Shown here in pieces: positions 1-11,700 of a stretch of 64,000 bases of DNA. A model generated the notes under the pieces. That model was not told the DNA's origin and searched no databases. It saw only the letters and a program-made list of their open reading frames with translations. The translations under genes were made by a program, and so were the position numbers. The stretch's first letter is position 1. Each line of letters begins with the position of its first letter. The DNA is from Glandiceps talaboti. Lineage: Eukaryota > Hemichordata > Enteropneusta > Spengelidae. The stretch is taken from contig NC_135549.1 of the NCBI RefSeq assembly GCF_964340395.1, forward strand, positions 3,789,501 through 3,853,500, written 5' to 3'.

Positions 1-75
1 TGAATGTTGAACATACAATTGGGTTTCAAGCATGTTGAGACAGAAGTCACTTTGTTTAAAAAATGTTTTGTATTG

Positions 76-2257
76 CTAATGCACTACTGGATTGAGAGGT
101 TCAGCTTTGATGTTTGTAAGATCTAAGGAACTGTCTGTATCTTCATCTATTTCACCAACAACAGCTCTGAAAGACAAAATAAGATGATATACATCAAATG
201 TGCATATTTAGAATCAGATGGACTCGTGCTGGTCAGATTGAATAATCTCACGGGTCTACCGATATAAGGTGGTAGAGCAAGTATTGATTGTAGAAATAAG
301 TACCTTGAAAAACATGCATTGAACATACACAACTACAATCTAAAGGCTATCTGTGGCTTTGGAGACGGATTCAAAGTGAATAACACAGCTAGTAATGTAA
401 TGTATTACTAGTCTACTGTATAATCCAATTGTTTTGATTCACATGAATATTTAGTATAATTGCATTGTCTTGTAAGGCATTCGGTCGATTACCATGAAAT
501 TGTATACGGATCTGTTGAATAATTTTGTATTGTTTATAATGTATTGTCGTGTAAAGTAAATTGTGTCATGCAGTGTTTTTCAGGGGTTACAAGAGGGTAA
601 AGTGTATACTAGTATGTTCCCAAGACATGCAATTAGAGTAAACTACTGTCCATAGTCATTGTATGCAAATGTTTACTGAATTTCCAACTACCTACTACCA
701 GGGTGCAAAAACACTGTAAGGTATTGTGTAGAGAATTGTTTCATAATGATGTACGTTCAAATACACTAATTTTTCATCACACTGTAATTTGCAACGTCAT
801 ATTTTTGAGATAGCTTTGAGTATTGCATATCATATAGATAGTTTTTAGATTTACTAATGATAGGTTGGAATGATTATCATTAAACTTACATGTTATCACC
901 ACGGATGATATACAATCCCAAGACAACTTGTTCTACTCCTTGCGTTGAACTAAATACTCTTTCATGACTTTCATCTAAGATCAAATTGATAGTTTGATCA
1001 AATCCCTTCAATGTTCCTACAATCATTCGTCCATCATTGGTCACAACTGACACTGTATCTGTGTTCAATGGTCAAGGTTAATGATGAATACATTTATTGA
1101 CACTTTACCTATAGTGAAATGGAATGTCTTTTGACAGGCGACTGTCCCTAGACAATGTGTTGCTGACAGGCCTCACCTTTACTGCCTTAGTTGTGTGTGT
1201 GTGTGTGTGTGTGTGGAGACAATCCAACATAAAAATGTACTGGTTACCTGTCAGTGTGATAACAAGTGCCCCAGCATATCGAATGCATAAAACTGACCAG
1301 GTAACTGTTGAAATATGTAGCACCATTGAACAATTCATCTATTTCAAACTAGCATGAGAAGCCAAGCTGGCCACTTAAGTAGGTCCCTTGGTCCAGGCAA
1401 AGACCATTACCTTGTAGCTTACTATGCTTTCTAGTCAATTGGAGCCAAGTCAATTGGACCCTGGCGCAATATAACTTTGCGCAAGCAACTTGGTCAATTT
1501 TAACTTTTTGATTTCATTACTTGGTTGACAAAGTCACAGAAAATCGGTTGAAATTGACTGGATTTAATGTGTATATATTGCAAATCCGGCTGTAGTTGAT
1601 TACCGTACTTAGAAGCAGATCAACATTACAACACTGACTTGCCAGTGCATCGCATGCGAGGTCGCACTTTGCCGTGTCAATACTACGATTTAACTAATAA
1701 TTGTTCCTATATTTGCTAGTAATAACAAAATGTGTAATTGTAAAACGTGTTGCTTATAACAGGGTGATAGTTGCTTGGGTCTAGTTGTGTTGAGGCAGGG
1801 TTTGGCGATGGGTCCAATTCACTTGGATCCAATAGACGCGGGTCCAATTGTCCAGCTTCCCTTACTAAGTATACTACATACTACATGTATTACATGTATT
1901 ACTGTTCATAATGGCTATGGAGTCTAAAAAAATTATCCTATCCTGTCCCTAACCTAGCAACCCATGCCATGGCCAACCCTAATTACCCATCTTCAATACA
2001 AACATCGGAATCCTTCCTACCTCCATGATAGCATAATCATGGATGTAATAATACTGGAGAAAGCGAGAAGGAAGGGACAGAATCGAGTCCCGAATGACTC
2101 CGTATGCAAGCAGGACTAACCAAATACTATCAACCACAGGAGCCGAAAAGGACAAGGCAACGTTTCAACAAATCATACATTTTCTATCCATAATTGGGGT
2201 ATAACCCATAGTACATAAAAGGATACGATTCACATAGCCTTCCAACGCAGATGCCAT
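76..2257 (-). CDS. LSM8: LSM8, U6 snRNA-associated Sm-like protein, complete, 3 exons
   Basis: LSM8 is the subunit that defines the nuclear LSM2-8 ring, which binds the 3' oligo-U of U6 snRNA and acts in pre-mRNA splicing. I joined three exons on the minus strand: 2257-2227, 1058-890 and 166-76. They total 291 nt, giving 96 aa, the same length as human LSM8. Intron 1 (1059-2226) has donor gtatcc and acceptor cacag; intron 2 (167-889) has donor gtaagt and acceptor tttcag. The protein begins MASALEGYVNHTVSVV; the split His codon at the first junction matches the Tyr-Ile-Asn-His of fly LSM8. The Sm1 region includes GTLKGFDQTINLILDE (residues 25-40). The Sm2 motif carries RGDN at 63-66, the usual RNA-contact residues. 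The C-terminus ends KAEPLNPVVH. The identity rests on remembered family sequence; the splice fit is seen directly. No AATAAA lies between the stop and the window edge. Confidence 0.97.
1432..1850. mobile_element. MITE-like inverted repeat in LSM8 intron 1
   Basis: Positions about 1436-1467 and 1804-1835 are inverted copies of about 32 bp with roughly 85-90% identity by eye. Both contain the motif ATTGGA-x-CCAAGT-x-AATTGGACCC. Weaker symmetry extends outward (an AAGCTGG-type motif at about 1357 and 1850). The AT-rich interior of about 340 bp has no ORF. Two short inverted ends round a non-coding core suggest a small non-autonomous DNA transposon. I could not define a target-site duplication, so the outer limits are approximate. 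Confidence 0.4.
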
Positions 2258-2689
2258 CCTGATGTTTGGTGTTGTCTGTTGACAGTGGTCAGTAGCGTGT
2301 AAACTTGAGCTTGAGCCACACACAATATTTACGTTGTAACTTCTGCAGCGAAATGGTAAGGAAATAAATATATCCACGAAATGAGACGTCGGTTTCAATA
2401 AATACAAGCAAAGCACAGATGCGTTCTTACAGTTTGAGTTTCAATTTAGTCCTACACTGCGCTGTGATCAAAACAGAGAAAACAACATGAACATGAAGAG
2501 TGGCAGACGATTGCTGTACGATTAGTCTCGTTCGATCGAACATTTATTTGTAATTACATAGCGCCCTATTAATAGTAGAAATTTACACTAGCCAGAATTT
2601 AAAATAAATTAATACACATTATTCAACATAAAGTGAAAATCATATACTAAAAGGTTCGATTAAATGTACTTATATTTCATAGTGAATAT

Positions 2690-2753
2690 GAATAATAAGA
2701 ACGAGGTTAAGGTCATTGCGGTCAGAGGTTAGAGGTTACAATATGGCGCCCAG
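2690..2753 (+). promoter_or_regulatory. Candidate MRPL2 transcription start region and 5' non-coding exon
   Basis: At 2739-2753 the plus strand reads CAATATGGCGCCCAG and is followed at once by GTGAGA, a good splice donor (GT at 2754-2755). ATGGCG-type motifs are common just downstream of start sites of ribosomal and mitochondrial housekeeping genes in animals (YY1-like). A strong acceptor, a T-run ending ACAG at 4217, lies 100 bp before the MRPL2 start codon with no intervening ATG. I infer a 5' UTR exon ending at 2753 spliced to 4218. Read from the ATG at 2743, it would make only a four-codon upstream ORF. This start lies about 490 bp from the divergent LSM8 start codon, so the two genes may share a promoter. 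No transcript evidence is available. Confidence 0.4.
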
Positions 2754-3916
2754 GTGAGAATTGATTTGTTGTCTCTGAGAATATTGTGAATTTCAGCCTT
2801 TATTAGCAAGAAGTCAGGCACAATGTAAGTGAAAAACTCAGAAAATTCTCTTTTTAAACCTCACTGTTTTCGATGTAACCTATTTATGTTGGAATCGAGT
2901 AAAAAAGCCATGTGAATGACAACCGAGCACTGCACACATGGCAATGGATGATGACTGATAGCGCCCTCATGCTCAGACATTGCTATGCTAGCCCTAGCCA
3001 TTGCTATGCTAGCTGCTTTGACATTTGCAGATACTATTCCATGGACCACTAGTCTAATTTCTATACGGTATTTTTACGATTTACACCTCCACGCACGTTT
3101 GAATCCAGTCTAATGCACCACCTACATGTTAGACAAGCTAATCAAAGTACTTGTACACCGAACCTCGTAGCGTATACATCCAGAGCTATTATGAGCTAAT
3201 ATAGTCTGTTCCGACAGTTCCAACTTCCAGGGTGATCATAGTACAAAAATATTTATATACATGACGTACGGTTATTATGTTTTTACAAATATTCAAAAAA
3301 TACCGTCATCAGCATCTGTCACGGATACAACACAAGTCAGGCAACCGAACCATGCTAAGGCAGGATGAACCCCATGACTAGTCAATTTCAATGATCCATC
3401 TTATAAATCCTAAATAAACAAATATAAACCAGAACACAATTGCAATGTGTTTAAAACATTTGTTCATACCTGACAACTAATCTACAACACCATTCATCCA
3501 AAATGGGTTTTATTATTGCATTTCCGAAGAAATACATAGATATTTAAATCAACTCGCCATGTTGTAGCTGCAGAGGGACATAAACGCTAAGAACCATAAT
3601 GTAATTAGCATATATCCTTTTGTATGATGAATCACATGAAGCCCTTGTGGAATGGTATTTGGCATATGCATAGTCTCACTCAGTTGACTCACTTTGCTGG
3701 AATATCCTTATGTAATGCTATATGGTATGAAACTACATGTCGTATTGTGATATACTGGTTACATACTAAGACTCAGTGGCACTGGCAGTAGTTAGTCTTT
3801 ATGTATAACTGAGAGCACATCATAAAAGTGGATTAAATTTATGAACACTAAGTTATACAGCTAATCGGTCCAAGTTAATATAAAGTAAAGACAAGTCAAC
3901 AAAGCCAATGGACGCG

Positions 3917-4086
3917 TCTATTTATAATGCTATAGATAGGGCAGAGAGTGAGTCTATTTATAATGCTACAGATAGGGCAGAGAGTGAGTAATTATAATGC
4001 TACAGATAGGGCAGAGAGTGAGTCTATTTATAATGCTATAGATAGGGCAGAGAGTGAGTCTATTTATAATGCTACAGATAGGGCAG
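3917..4086. repeat. 36-bp tandem repeat, about 4.7 copies
   Basis: The unit is about 36 bp: TCTATTTATAATGCTAYAGA followed by TAGGGCAGAGAGTGAG. It repeats almost perfectly, with Y alternating between T and C. The third unit is shortened by about 2 bp at its start. The array lies in the putative 5' UTR intron of MRPL2. Confidence 0.9.
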
Positions 4087-4316
4087 TTATGAAACTAGTC
4101 CTTCACTGAAATAAAAAAATTACAGTACTTTCTGAGTCATTTCTCTGTCAGTCTGGTGACAATGTACACTAGAAAGATAAATTTTTAATACATGTTATAT
4201 GGTGGGTTTTTTTACAGTTGATTGGTTATTTAAAGCTGATTAAAGGAAATTTGTGATTCCTTAAGACCATTGACTTACAAGGTTTTGGAGATTTAGAAGA
4301 TTGGAATACAGAAAAC

Positions 4317-7300
4317 ATGTCACTTCGGACTCTAAATACTTTACTGCAAAGATTGACAGTAACAAACACACAACTGTGTCATGATCTCCAATATCAGTCA
4401 TTGTTTAGAAGTAATTTGCCAGCATCATGGCTACACACATCAGTTGCTACTACAGGCATAAAAAAGTTCTGGAATCCTGACAAATATACTGTGAGACCGA
4501 TTGGATTTAACCAGACAGGAGGAAGAGATCATACAGGCAAGTTTCTTTTTGTTTTTGTGAAATTCTATGGTGTGTTTTTGTCTGATAATTCATTTCAGAA
4601 CAGGACATTGCATAGTAACAACAAAGGGGAAGTCTGATGAAATTTGCATAATTTGCCATAAAATTAAACTCAGTTTACAGTTAACCATAGGTTATCCCAG
4701 TAAGATGAGTAGAAAATTCAGGTAGATTTCTAGCAATCTAGCAATTCATAGTGACAAACCGTTAGGTGATGAGTATTTTCCAGCTGAATGAAGCGAATGC
4801 GGAATGCTGTGACCCATATTTTGGACACTGCCAAACCAGTGATGCAGACATAGGTTGTTATGATCTACAACGACCAGGATATATAATCCATATTTTTTGT
4901 TTGAGGACAATAACTTGGTTTGAGTTACAGTATGGTATATGATTTATTGCGGTTTACCATAGTATTGTAATACTGAACACCCACAGGTAGGATAAGAACA
5001 CATGGGCGTGGAGGAGGACATAAACAACGATATCGCATGGTTGACTTCAATAGACTGAAGCCTGAAGATGATAAAGATGTTACAGAGAAAGTTATGAAGA
5101 TAATGTATGACCCCAACAGAACAGCAAATATCGCCCTCATTGCTGGGGGTAACAGAAAGAGATATATTACAGCTACCGTTAATATGAAGGAAGGTGATAT
5201 TGTCAAGACATCACGTCATATTGGAAGAATGACAGGTAAAATCATAAAGTATAGTGAACCACACTTAGTTGGTTAGCTATTTAAATTTGGTATAACTTAG
5301 TTTGGGGGGGGGGGTGTAGGAGTATAAGCCATACCATGCAAAACAGGTCATAAAAAAAGTTTGATATGTCTGGGGGGGGGGGGGGGGGTCTAGCAGTATT
5401 TATGTGGTAACCCTAGCTTTTCCCCTCTAACTATGTCCAGACTATTATCATTGTGACTAACAACTTGGAATGATGTAGTACCAATTTTTAAAGTATTTTC
5501 ATTGGTTATTGTCCATAAGGATTCTGTCTATATCATACCATACACAGTCTTGTATGCAGTATACACATCATCACAAGTAATGTTATTATACCCCAACTAT
5601 AATACACATCTCTATATTGTAGCTCCAGACAAGTGAATGATAACTACATTGTATACATCCTTGTTTATTACAACTTCATATCAAAAGAAGACTTTAAAGA
5701 GTCTTAATAACTCCTTACATCATTAATTCAGAATAAAAAATAATCATGAAAACAACGTGTAATGTAATTGATCAAGATCAAACTCTTGTTCAGACATACT
5801 ATTCACACAATGTAAGCCATACTTGAGACAACAATTGCACACACAAATCCAAGGTTTCAGTGTTCTTGTATTAGTAGTATTTCCTCACTATATACACTTG
5901 GACACTGTCACTGGTTTTCATTTCCTCACTTGGACACTGTCTCTGGTTTTCATTTCTTCACTTGGACACTGTCTCTGGTTTTCAAGTCAAAGGTGTGAGT
6001 GTTATAAAGCAAGACTAGATTATTTGTGATTACAAACAATATGACAGATTATTGACAAAAGTGACTGGTGTTAGTTTTATCAATAGAATGATACATCATA
6101 ACACAACATGTCCAACAATGCACCTTTAGAGAGAGATCGTTTGCAAGTTGCCTGGCCATTATAGAATTAAATTTGTTATAAATGAGGAAAGAAAACCAAT
6201 GTGTTTAGGAATTGAACCCACATCCCCTAAACACTAGTCAGAGTGCTCTATTAACCAGCTGAGCTAACGTACCAACGGGTAGATAACATGAAGTGTTCTT
6301 GATGTGTACTTTCTTTCCTCGAGGCAGTGGTGAGAAGCCAACTCATTTTTTAAAAAAGTTTTACCATTCAACCAAAGGATCTCAAATAGATTCACAGATA
6401 CAGAATTGTGATAATAAGGTACATCTCTCTCTCTTTCCCTAATTACAGTTGCTGCCAATGAGGGTGATGCATACTGTCTCGGTGCATTACCAGTGGGCAC
6501 ACTTGTCAACTCAGTGGAACTCTTACCAGGACATGGTGCAAGCATAGCAAGGGCTGCTGGTACATGCTGTCAACTCATCAGAAAAGCTGGTGGCCAAGTT
6601 ATTCTACAAATGCCATCAAAACAACAAATTAGTGTCAGTGAGAGATGTGTAGCCACTGTAGGCAGAGTCTCAAATCAGTTCCATAATAAAATAATTTTAG
6701 GTAAGTTTAGTGATGTACATTATATTAGCAAAGCCATACATTATGCAATTTAAGTACTAAGTTTAGTGATATACTTAGCAATAGCAATTGACTACGAAAT
6801 TGCTTTGGATACTGAGCTAGCGATGCACTTAGCAGTAGCAAATATATGTTTGCCATTTACATATACATATATTTGTGTATACTTACAGTAGTTCAGAATT
6901 GGTATGAGAGTATGAAGTACATAGATTATATTTAAAAGCTTTCATGATTTTTTCAATAATCAAATTGTTTGGAATTAGAAATTTAACTGATACACATAAC
7001 ATAATTTGGCAAGTGGAGAGCTTTCCATTACTAAATTACTAAATTTTAACTCTATTATAAATGGGATATATTAAGTTAATGTAATCACAGAAAATACTCC
7101 CATACATTTTAGAGAGAAAATATGGTCCTTCATGTGTTCATATTATTGGGATAACACTTGATATAAATTATAGCCTCCTTTGTACAGTGTTTATGTCATT
7201 AGATTGTGTTGTATTTTCATTGTCTACACAGGTACAGCTGGTAAACTTCGTCAGCTTGGTTGGAGACCTCAGAGTGGTTGGTGGCAGAGGAAGGGTGGAT

Positions 7301-7380
7301 GGGCTGGACGAAAGATCAGACCACTTCCACCAATGAAAGTGTTTTTAGACCCAGCTAAAAAAGCACATGTGGATGTCTAA
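4317..7380 (+). CDS. MRPL2: MRPL2 (uL2m), mitochondrial large ribosomal subunit protein, complete, 4 coding exons
   Basis: uL2m is a core 39S ribosomal protein near the peptidyl-transferase centre. Exons on the plus strand are 4317-4536, 4987-5235, 6449-6700 and 7232-7380. They total 870 nt, giving 289 aa (human about 305). All three introns are phase 1 and each regenerates the expected codon. Residues 1 to about 45 are basic and hydroxylated with few acids, as in a mitochondrial presequence. Exon 2 carries the uL2 signature [11 protein letters not shown]. Exon 3 carries [17 protein letters not shown] and the ARAAGT segment. Exon 4 carries [16 protein letters not shown]. The first intron begins GCAAGT instead of GTAAGT; introns 2 and 3 are GTAAAA and GTAAGT. 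The start ATG follows AAAAC and has no in-frame rival. An AATAAA lies 90 bp beyond the stop. The gene is head to head with LSM8 and converges with MFSD3. Confidence 0.96.
5305..5389 (+). repeat. Two poly-G runs in MRPL2 intron 2
   Basis: Uninterrupted G runs of about 11 and 18 bases begin near 5305 and 5371, each after TTTG or TCTG. They are simple homopolymers. Their exact length is the most error-prone part of any read-based assembly here. Confidence 0.85.
5893..5985. repeat. About 32-bp tandem repeat, 3 copies, in MRPL2 intron 2
   Basis: The phrase CACTTGGACACTGTCTCTGG followed by TTTTCATTTC recurs three times, differing by one or two bases. The array is intronic, with no sign of function. 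Confidence 0.8.
6195..6285 (-). mobile_element. tRNA-derived SINE or tRNA-like sequence with Pol III A and B boxes
   Basis: On the minus strand, TAGCTCAGCTGG (plus 6255-6266) matches the tRNA D-arm and Pol III A box. GGTTCAATTCC (plus 6208-6218) matches the T-arm and B box. The stretch between them resembles an anticodon arm of ordinary length. The would-be acceptor ends (GGTACGT at the 5' side, TAAACAC at the 3' side) do not pair, so this is not a functional tRNA as it stands. A SINE head or a decayed tRNA copy is more likely. It is antisense within MRPL2 intron 2. Confidence 0.55.
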
Positions 7381-7469
7381 GATTGCCTGGTGAAATCATT
7401 AATGTGAAGTGGTTGTTGAAGGGATTCTTGTGTGTGTTATAACTAGTAGTAATGAACTTGAAAAAGTGT

Positions 7470-7475
7470 AATAAA
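7470..7475 (+). promoter_or_regulatory. Polyadenylation signal of MRPL2
   Basis: The first AATAAA after the MRPL2 stop lies about 90 bp downstream, with two further AATAAA motifs inside the next 20 bp. This fits a short 3' UTR. Confidence 0.65.
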
Positions 7476-8206
7476 CTATAAATAAATAAAAAATGACAGT
7501 GTAATGGTGTCAATGTTTGAAAGAAACTGTTTTCTTGTCAACTTTTTAGTGGGAAAATCCAAGCCATTAGTTCTAGGTACCTGCAATAGCATTTTACCTA
7601 ATGCTAGAGGGTCAAAATAGAACAAGACAATCAACTTATTCTTGTGTGCCTATAGTAATGCATATGAAGCATGTGGCGTGGAAGTTATTGTGTCGACCAA
7701 GAAATGGTTTTATTATTTTTATGATGCGCCTAGGTAGTAATATTCTATTTCAGGTACCGAGAATTCTTTGTCAATGTAAAGATCAGATCGGATCAGACCA
7801 TTACAATGCAACTGATTTTGTCTTATAAAACATGAGAAAGTGAGGTTATATTCAGTAACCTGCTTTACAAAGGTAGTTGAAAATTTTGTTAATGTAAATG
7901 TAATAACAAACATTTTACACATTTATTAATCTTTTGCAATTTATTGAGTTACAAACACAGACTTGACATGTTGTTTCACTCAAGTAGGAAGCCATGATAA
8001 AATTGTTTTGTAAATTAAAAATCCAAAATAACAACCCAATCCATATGACCACTTTAAATGTAGATATATGTGCATGTCTTTCTCTGTGTTTGTATGTGTT
8101 TGTGTGTGTGTGTGTTACTGATTGTGTCTTACTGTCTGTTGGTCAGTGTGTGTGATTATTTAAATACATGACATTATTATAATAATTTTGACAGTGTCAT
8201 TTATCA

Positions 8207-8212
8207 TTTATT
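8207..8212 (-). promoter_or_regulatory. Candidate polyadenylation signal of MFSD3
   Basis: Plus-strand TTTATT is AATAAA on the minus strand. It lies about 520 bp beyond the MFSD3 stop codon. Further candidates occur near 7922 and 7941. The MRPL2 and MFSD3 3' ends therefore converge within about 1.3 kb. Confidence 0.35.
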
Positions 8213-8728
8213 CTGGATTATTACAAAATGATGTTATATTGTAGACAAGTGAAATATATTGCCAAAGTTTTGCTTTCACCCATGTGACCGATGAACATAG
8301 GATATTCTGATTAATGGTGTCCATCAGTTATTTATGTTTACATTTATAAACATAATTAAAATTTGTAATAAATGAAATTTAAGTTTGACAGAAAAAGGGT
8401 AAGGTAAATGTTGGAAACCCTGAGGAAAAGGAAAGTCAGTATTGATAGCATGCCATATTTTTAAGTAGAGTTATAGCGCCCCCACACAACGCAAAATATA
8501 AGTGTCGAATATCAATAGAAAATGAAGTTTTTTGTAGATTATGATGAGACTCATACAAAACTGGTAAAACATTTAGGTAGAAATTGTAGTGATGGATCAC
8601 AATGAGAAGTACCTACACATTTACTTCTATACTAGCCTTGACTTTGACCCTTGACCTCAATATCAAAGCACAGATATGAGAGGCTGTAGAAAAAGTGAAG
8701 AGGTAGTTTATATGATAAATAAATAAAA

Positions 8729-11700
8729 TTATAACATTTTCTGAGAGTGTTTTGAGGTAACTTTCACACCAAATAATGGGATAACGATGACAGATAACAA
8801 GAGTAGAAAAACAAAAACTACAGGATATCCTAACCAATCAGTCAGAAAACCTGCCGCTGACATAAATAGAAGTTTGCCCATGACTTCCAGAGTAGCCAAG
8901 GTTGTCCAGTGTGTGGCCTGCATATCTTGTGGTGCGTTTTGAGAACATTGCATCATCATGGTGAATGTTGCCGTGGTGATCAAGCCACCAATAAATTGCA
9001 GAAGACACATGGCAGTAATGGACAGCCCTGTAACATTGAACAAGAAATAAGGACATATATTTTGATCTTTCAAAAGTTACAGAAAAAAGATGATAGTACA
9101 ACACTGGGGGTATTTGTTAACTATTCTGTTATTCAGAATACCAAACTAAGAATCTTACTGTAGTACAGTGAAACACACAGAACTGAAGTGCTATTGATTG
9201 ATATCCTAGACTTCATCTACTGTTAGACATAAATGAAAGAAACTTTCATTTTTAACATAGAGGGCGCCAACACTTGCAAACTGGAGGTGTCAATCAGGTC
9301 ATACTATACTATTTCAGTGTTAGTACATCATGTCTGTTCACCAATGTGTTTAGAACTTGAGAGCGATTTTGATAACACAAATACAGACAATGTGTCTTTA
9401 TCTGATCATCAGGAGCAATGTATGATTGAATGGACTCAAATTCAAAATACATTTTTTTTAAATTAATAAAGTGCATAGTCCCTAGATTTATTAAAATAGA
9501 AAAATTCAGATATGGTTCTGAAATTATATAACTCTGTGTATTTTCTAGGTATATGCATGCATAAATCATGTGATTTTGAGTTGCTGGTTCAGAAAATAAG
9601 TTGGAAAGCAAAATATAGGAACAGGCTATGGATAGAAACTGGACAAAGACTTGACTGTTTGCAGACTTGACAGTTACTCTGTTAGAAATCTCAGAATGGA
9701 ATATTGATTTCATACCATAGAGAAATATCGATTGTTCATTCACCATGTCACACCACAGGATGAAATTCATTAGAACTAGAGGGATGATTCGTACAAAGAA
9801 TAGTGTAGGTAGCAAGGACATTGGTTTTAACCTGTAATGAAACAAAATATACATACAGTATGGTATTAAAGCACATTTCATACCAAAATGAGAAACTGTC
9901 AATTTACTGTTATCGTGTCTGTATCAGAATCCATCCATTGCTATAAGGGTCATTTTTGGCTTTAATGTATGCCATGAGAGGGCGCCCTCACACATCAGTC
10001 AAGCCCTATCAAAGCAGGCCAGCATGTGACATGATAAACTAGTATCTTCATTTGTGACCTAGTGATGTTACCGTGGTGACAAAATCTCGATTTTGTGTCC
10101 AAAACTTACTTTAATGAAAGCCTGAATACTATTACTTTATTAATTATTTGAAAAAGATAATAATTTTTTATCAGAAATATATTCACAATATCTGAGGTGA
10201 AAAATATAATTGACTGATTCAGTCACAGTTGCACTCATCTTTCTGAGTCTAAATTGCCATTAAATTGGTTAAACAGCTCTTAATGAAAGTAAGATCACCC
10301 ATTTTCTGGAACTTAGACCTCCATGCCACCAGCACGCTACTCATCCTGTATGTATATGTGCAACTTTTGGGGTGCGTTTTCTAGGTTAAAATTAATGGGT
10401 ATGGTTTTTTTTTGAGCTGGAAAATCTAAAATGGGGTGCACTCTACTTTGTTTTTGATTTCGCTTGGTCTAAAATGTGGTCCACTGTCCTTAACCAATCG
10501 CCCAAAAATATTGCCTCTTGTGAAAAAAAATACAAGCACGAAAATTACATTTCGTAATCCACCTTTTCCTCATTTACTATCTAAAATGGGATATTGGTTT
10601 TTGATCAAAATGGGGTCTGGGGTTGGCAGTATTGGTAGCACACCCACAGAGCTGGCAACTAGTAGCCACCCCTGCCCCACTTACACCCTACCTAACTACA
10701 GCAACACCCACTAACACATTGTACACTTGTTAGTTACAAACTTACATGTAATATGAAAGCATCCAACCAGCAACAAGTGACCCAAGAATGGATAAACTTT
10801 GACCTATGACCCCAGTCCATAGACCAACATGACTGGCTGAGATATTACAGTCAACCAGGTACAATGGTAACAGTCCAATGGCTCCTTGCTCTCCTATAAA
10901 AATAGACCATCATGGTTAGATCATGTGATTGTGTGACCTTTGACATTATAGAGAAGACATGGGGGGAAAAGAAAATGATGAATGATAGCCCTAGAATCTA
11001 TCACCTCTCATCTGTTTAAACTATAATACTGCCAATGGTATACTGTGGAGTATACACTCTGATTAATGATGGTAGGACATTATTCTGTCTTGGCAAGTTG
11101 AATCATAACCATACCTCTGCACACACAATACTATTAGTTGTTGCTATGGGCGTGTCCATGGTTGCTATGCACAGTCATGTTTATACTTGTATACATGATT
11201 CATCATTGTCATCTTAGCAAAGGACACTGGGATTTGCCTGTTGCTGTGGTCTTGTTGCTAGGTGAATATCAGTCAATCTTTTGCCTACCCATCCCTGTTA
11301 TCTTTACAATAAATACTACCAGCTGACTGTTGCTATGGGTATGGTCTTGTTGCTAGGCATGTGTGTCAATATTCTGAATTCACATCTATATGAAATACGT
11401 TGGCATTAACCTGTTGCTAAAGATGTGGTCATGGTTGCTAGGGACAGTTGTGTCAATATGTCATGAACAAAATCTGCAGGTAACAAAACGAATAAGTCAT
11501 TACATATGAAATTTACAGATATACTTATATACATGTATGTTACAAACAAAACTGTGGCTTTAACTGTAACTGTCTTTATAAGGGATTCTGTTTTGAATTT
11601 GCAAACTTAACATTCTAAAATCATTAAAAATGTTCTTTTATCTTAGTCCTAAAAAAAATAATTGTTTGGTTCCGATTACCCGACCCCACCTAGCTTTACA

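Noticed and set aside
6195-6285. Functional tRNA gene
   Set aside because: Acceptor-stem ends do not pair, so it is kept only as a SINE or tRNA-like sequence.
9309-9902. 197-codon minus-strand frame taken as one gene
   Set aside because: Only 9831-9716 is an MFSD3 exon, fixed by splice phase and similarity. The rest is intron read-through.
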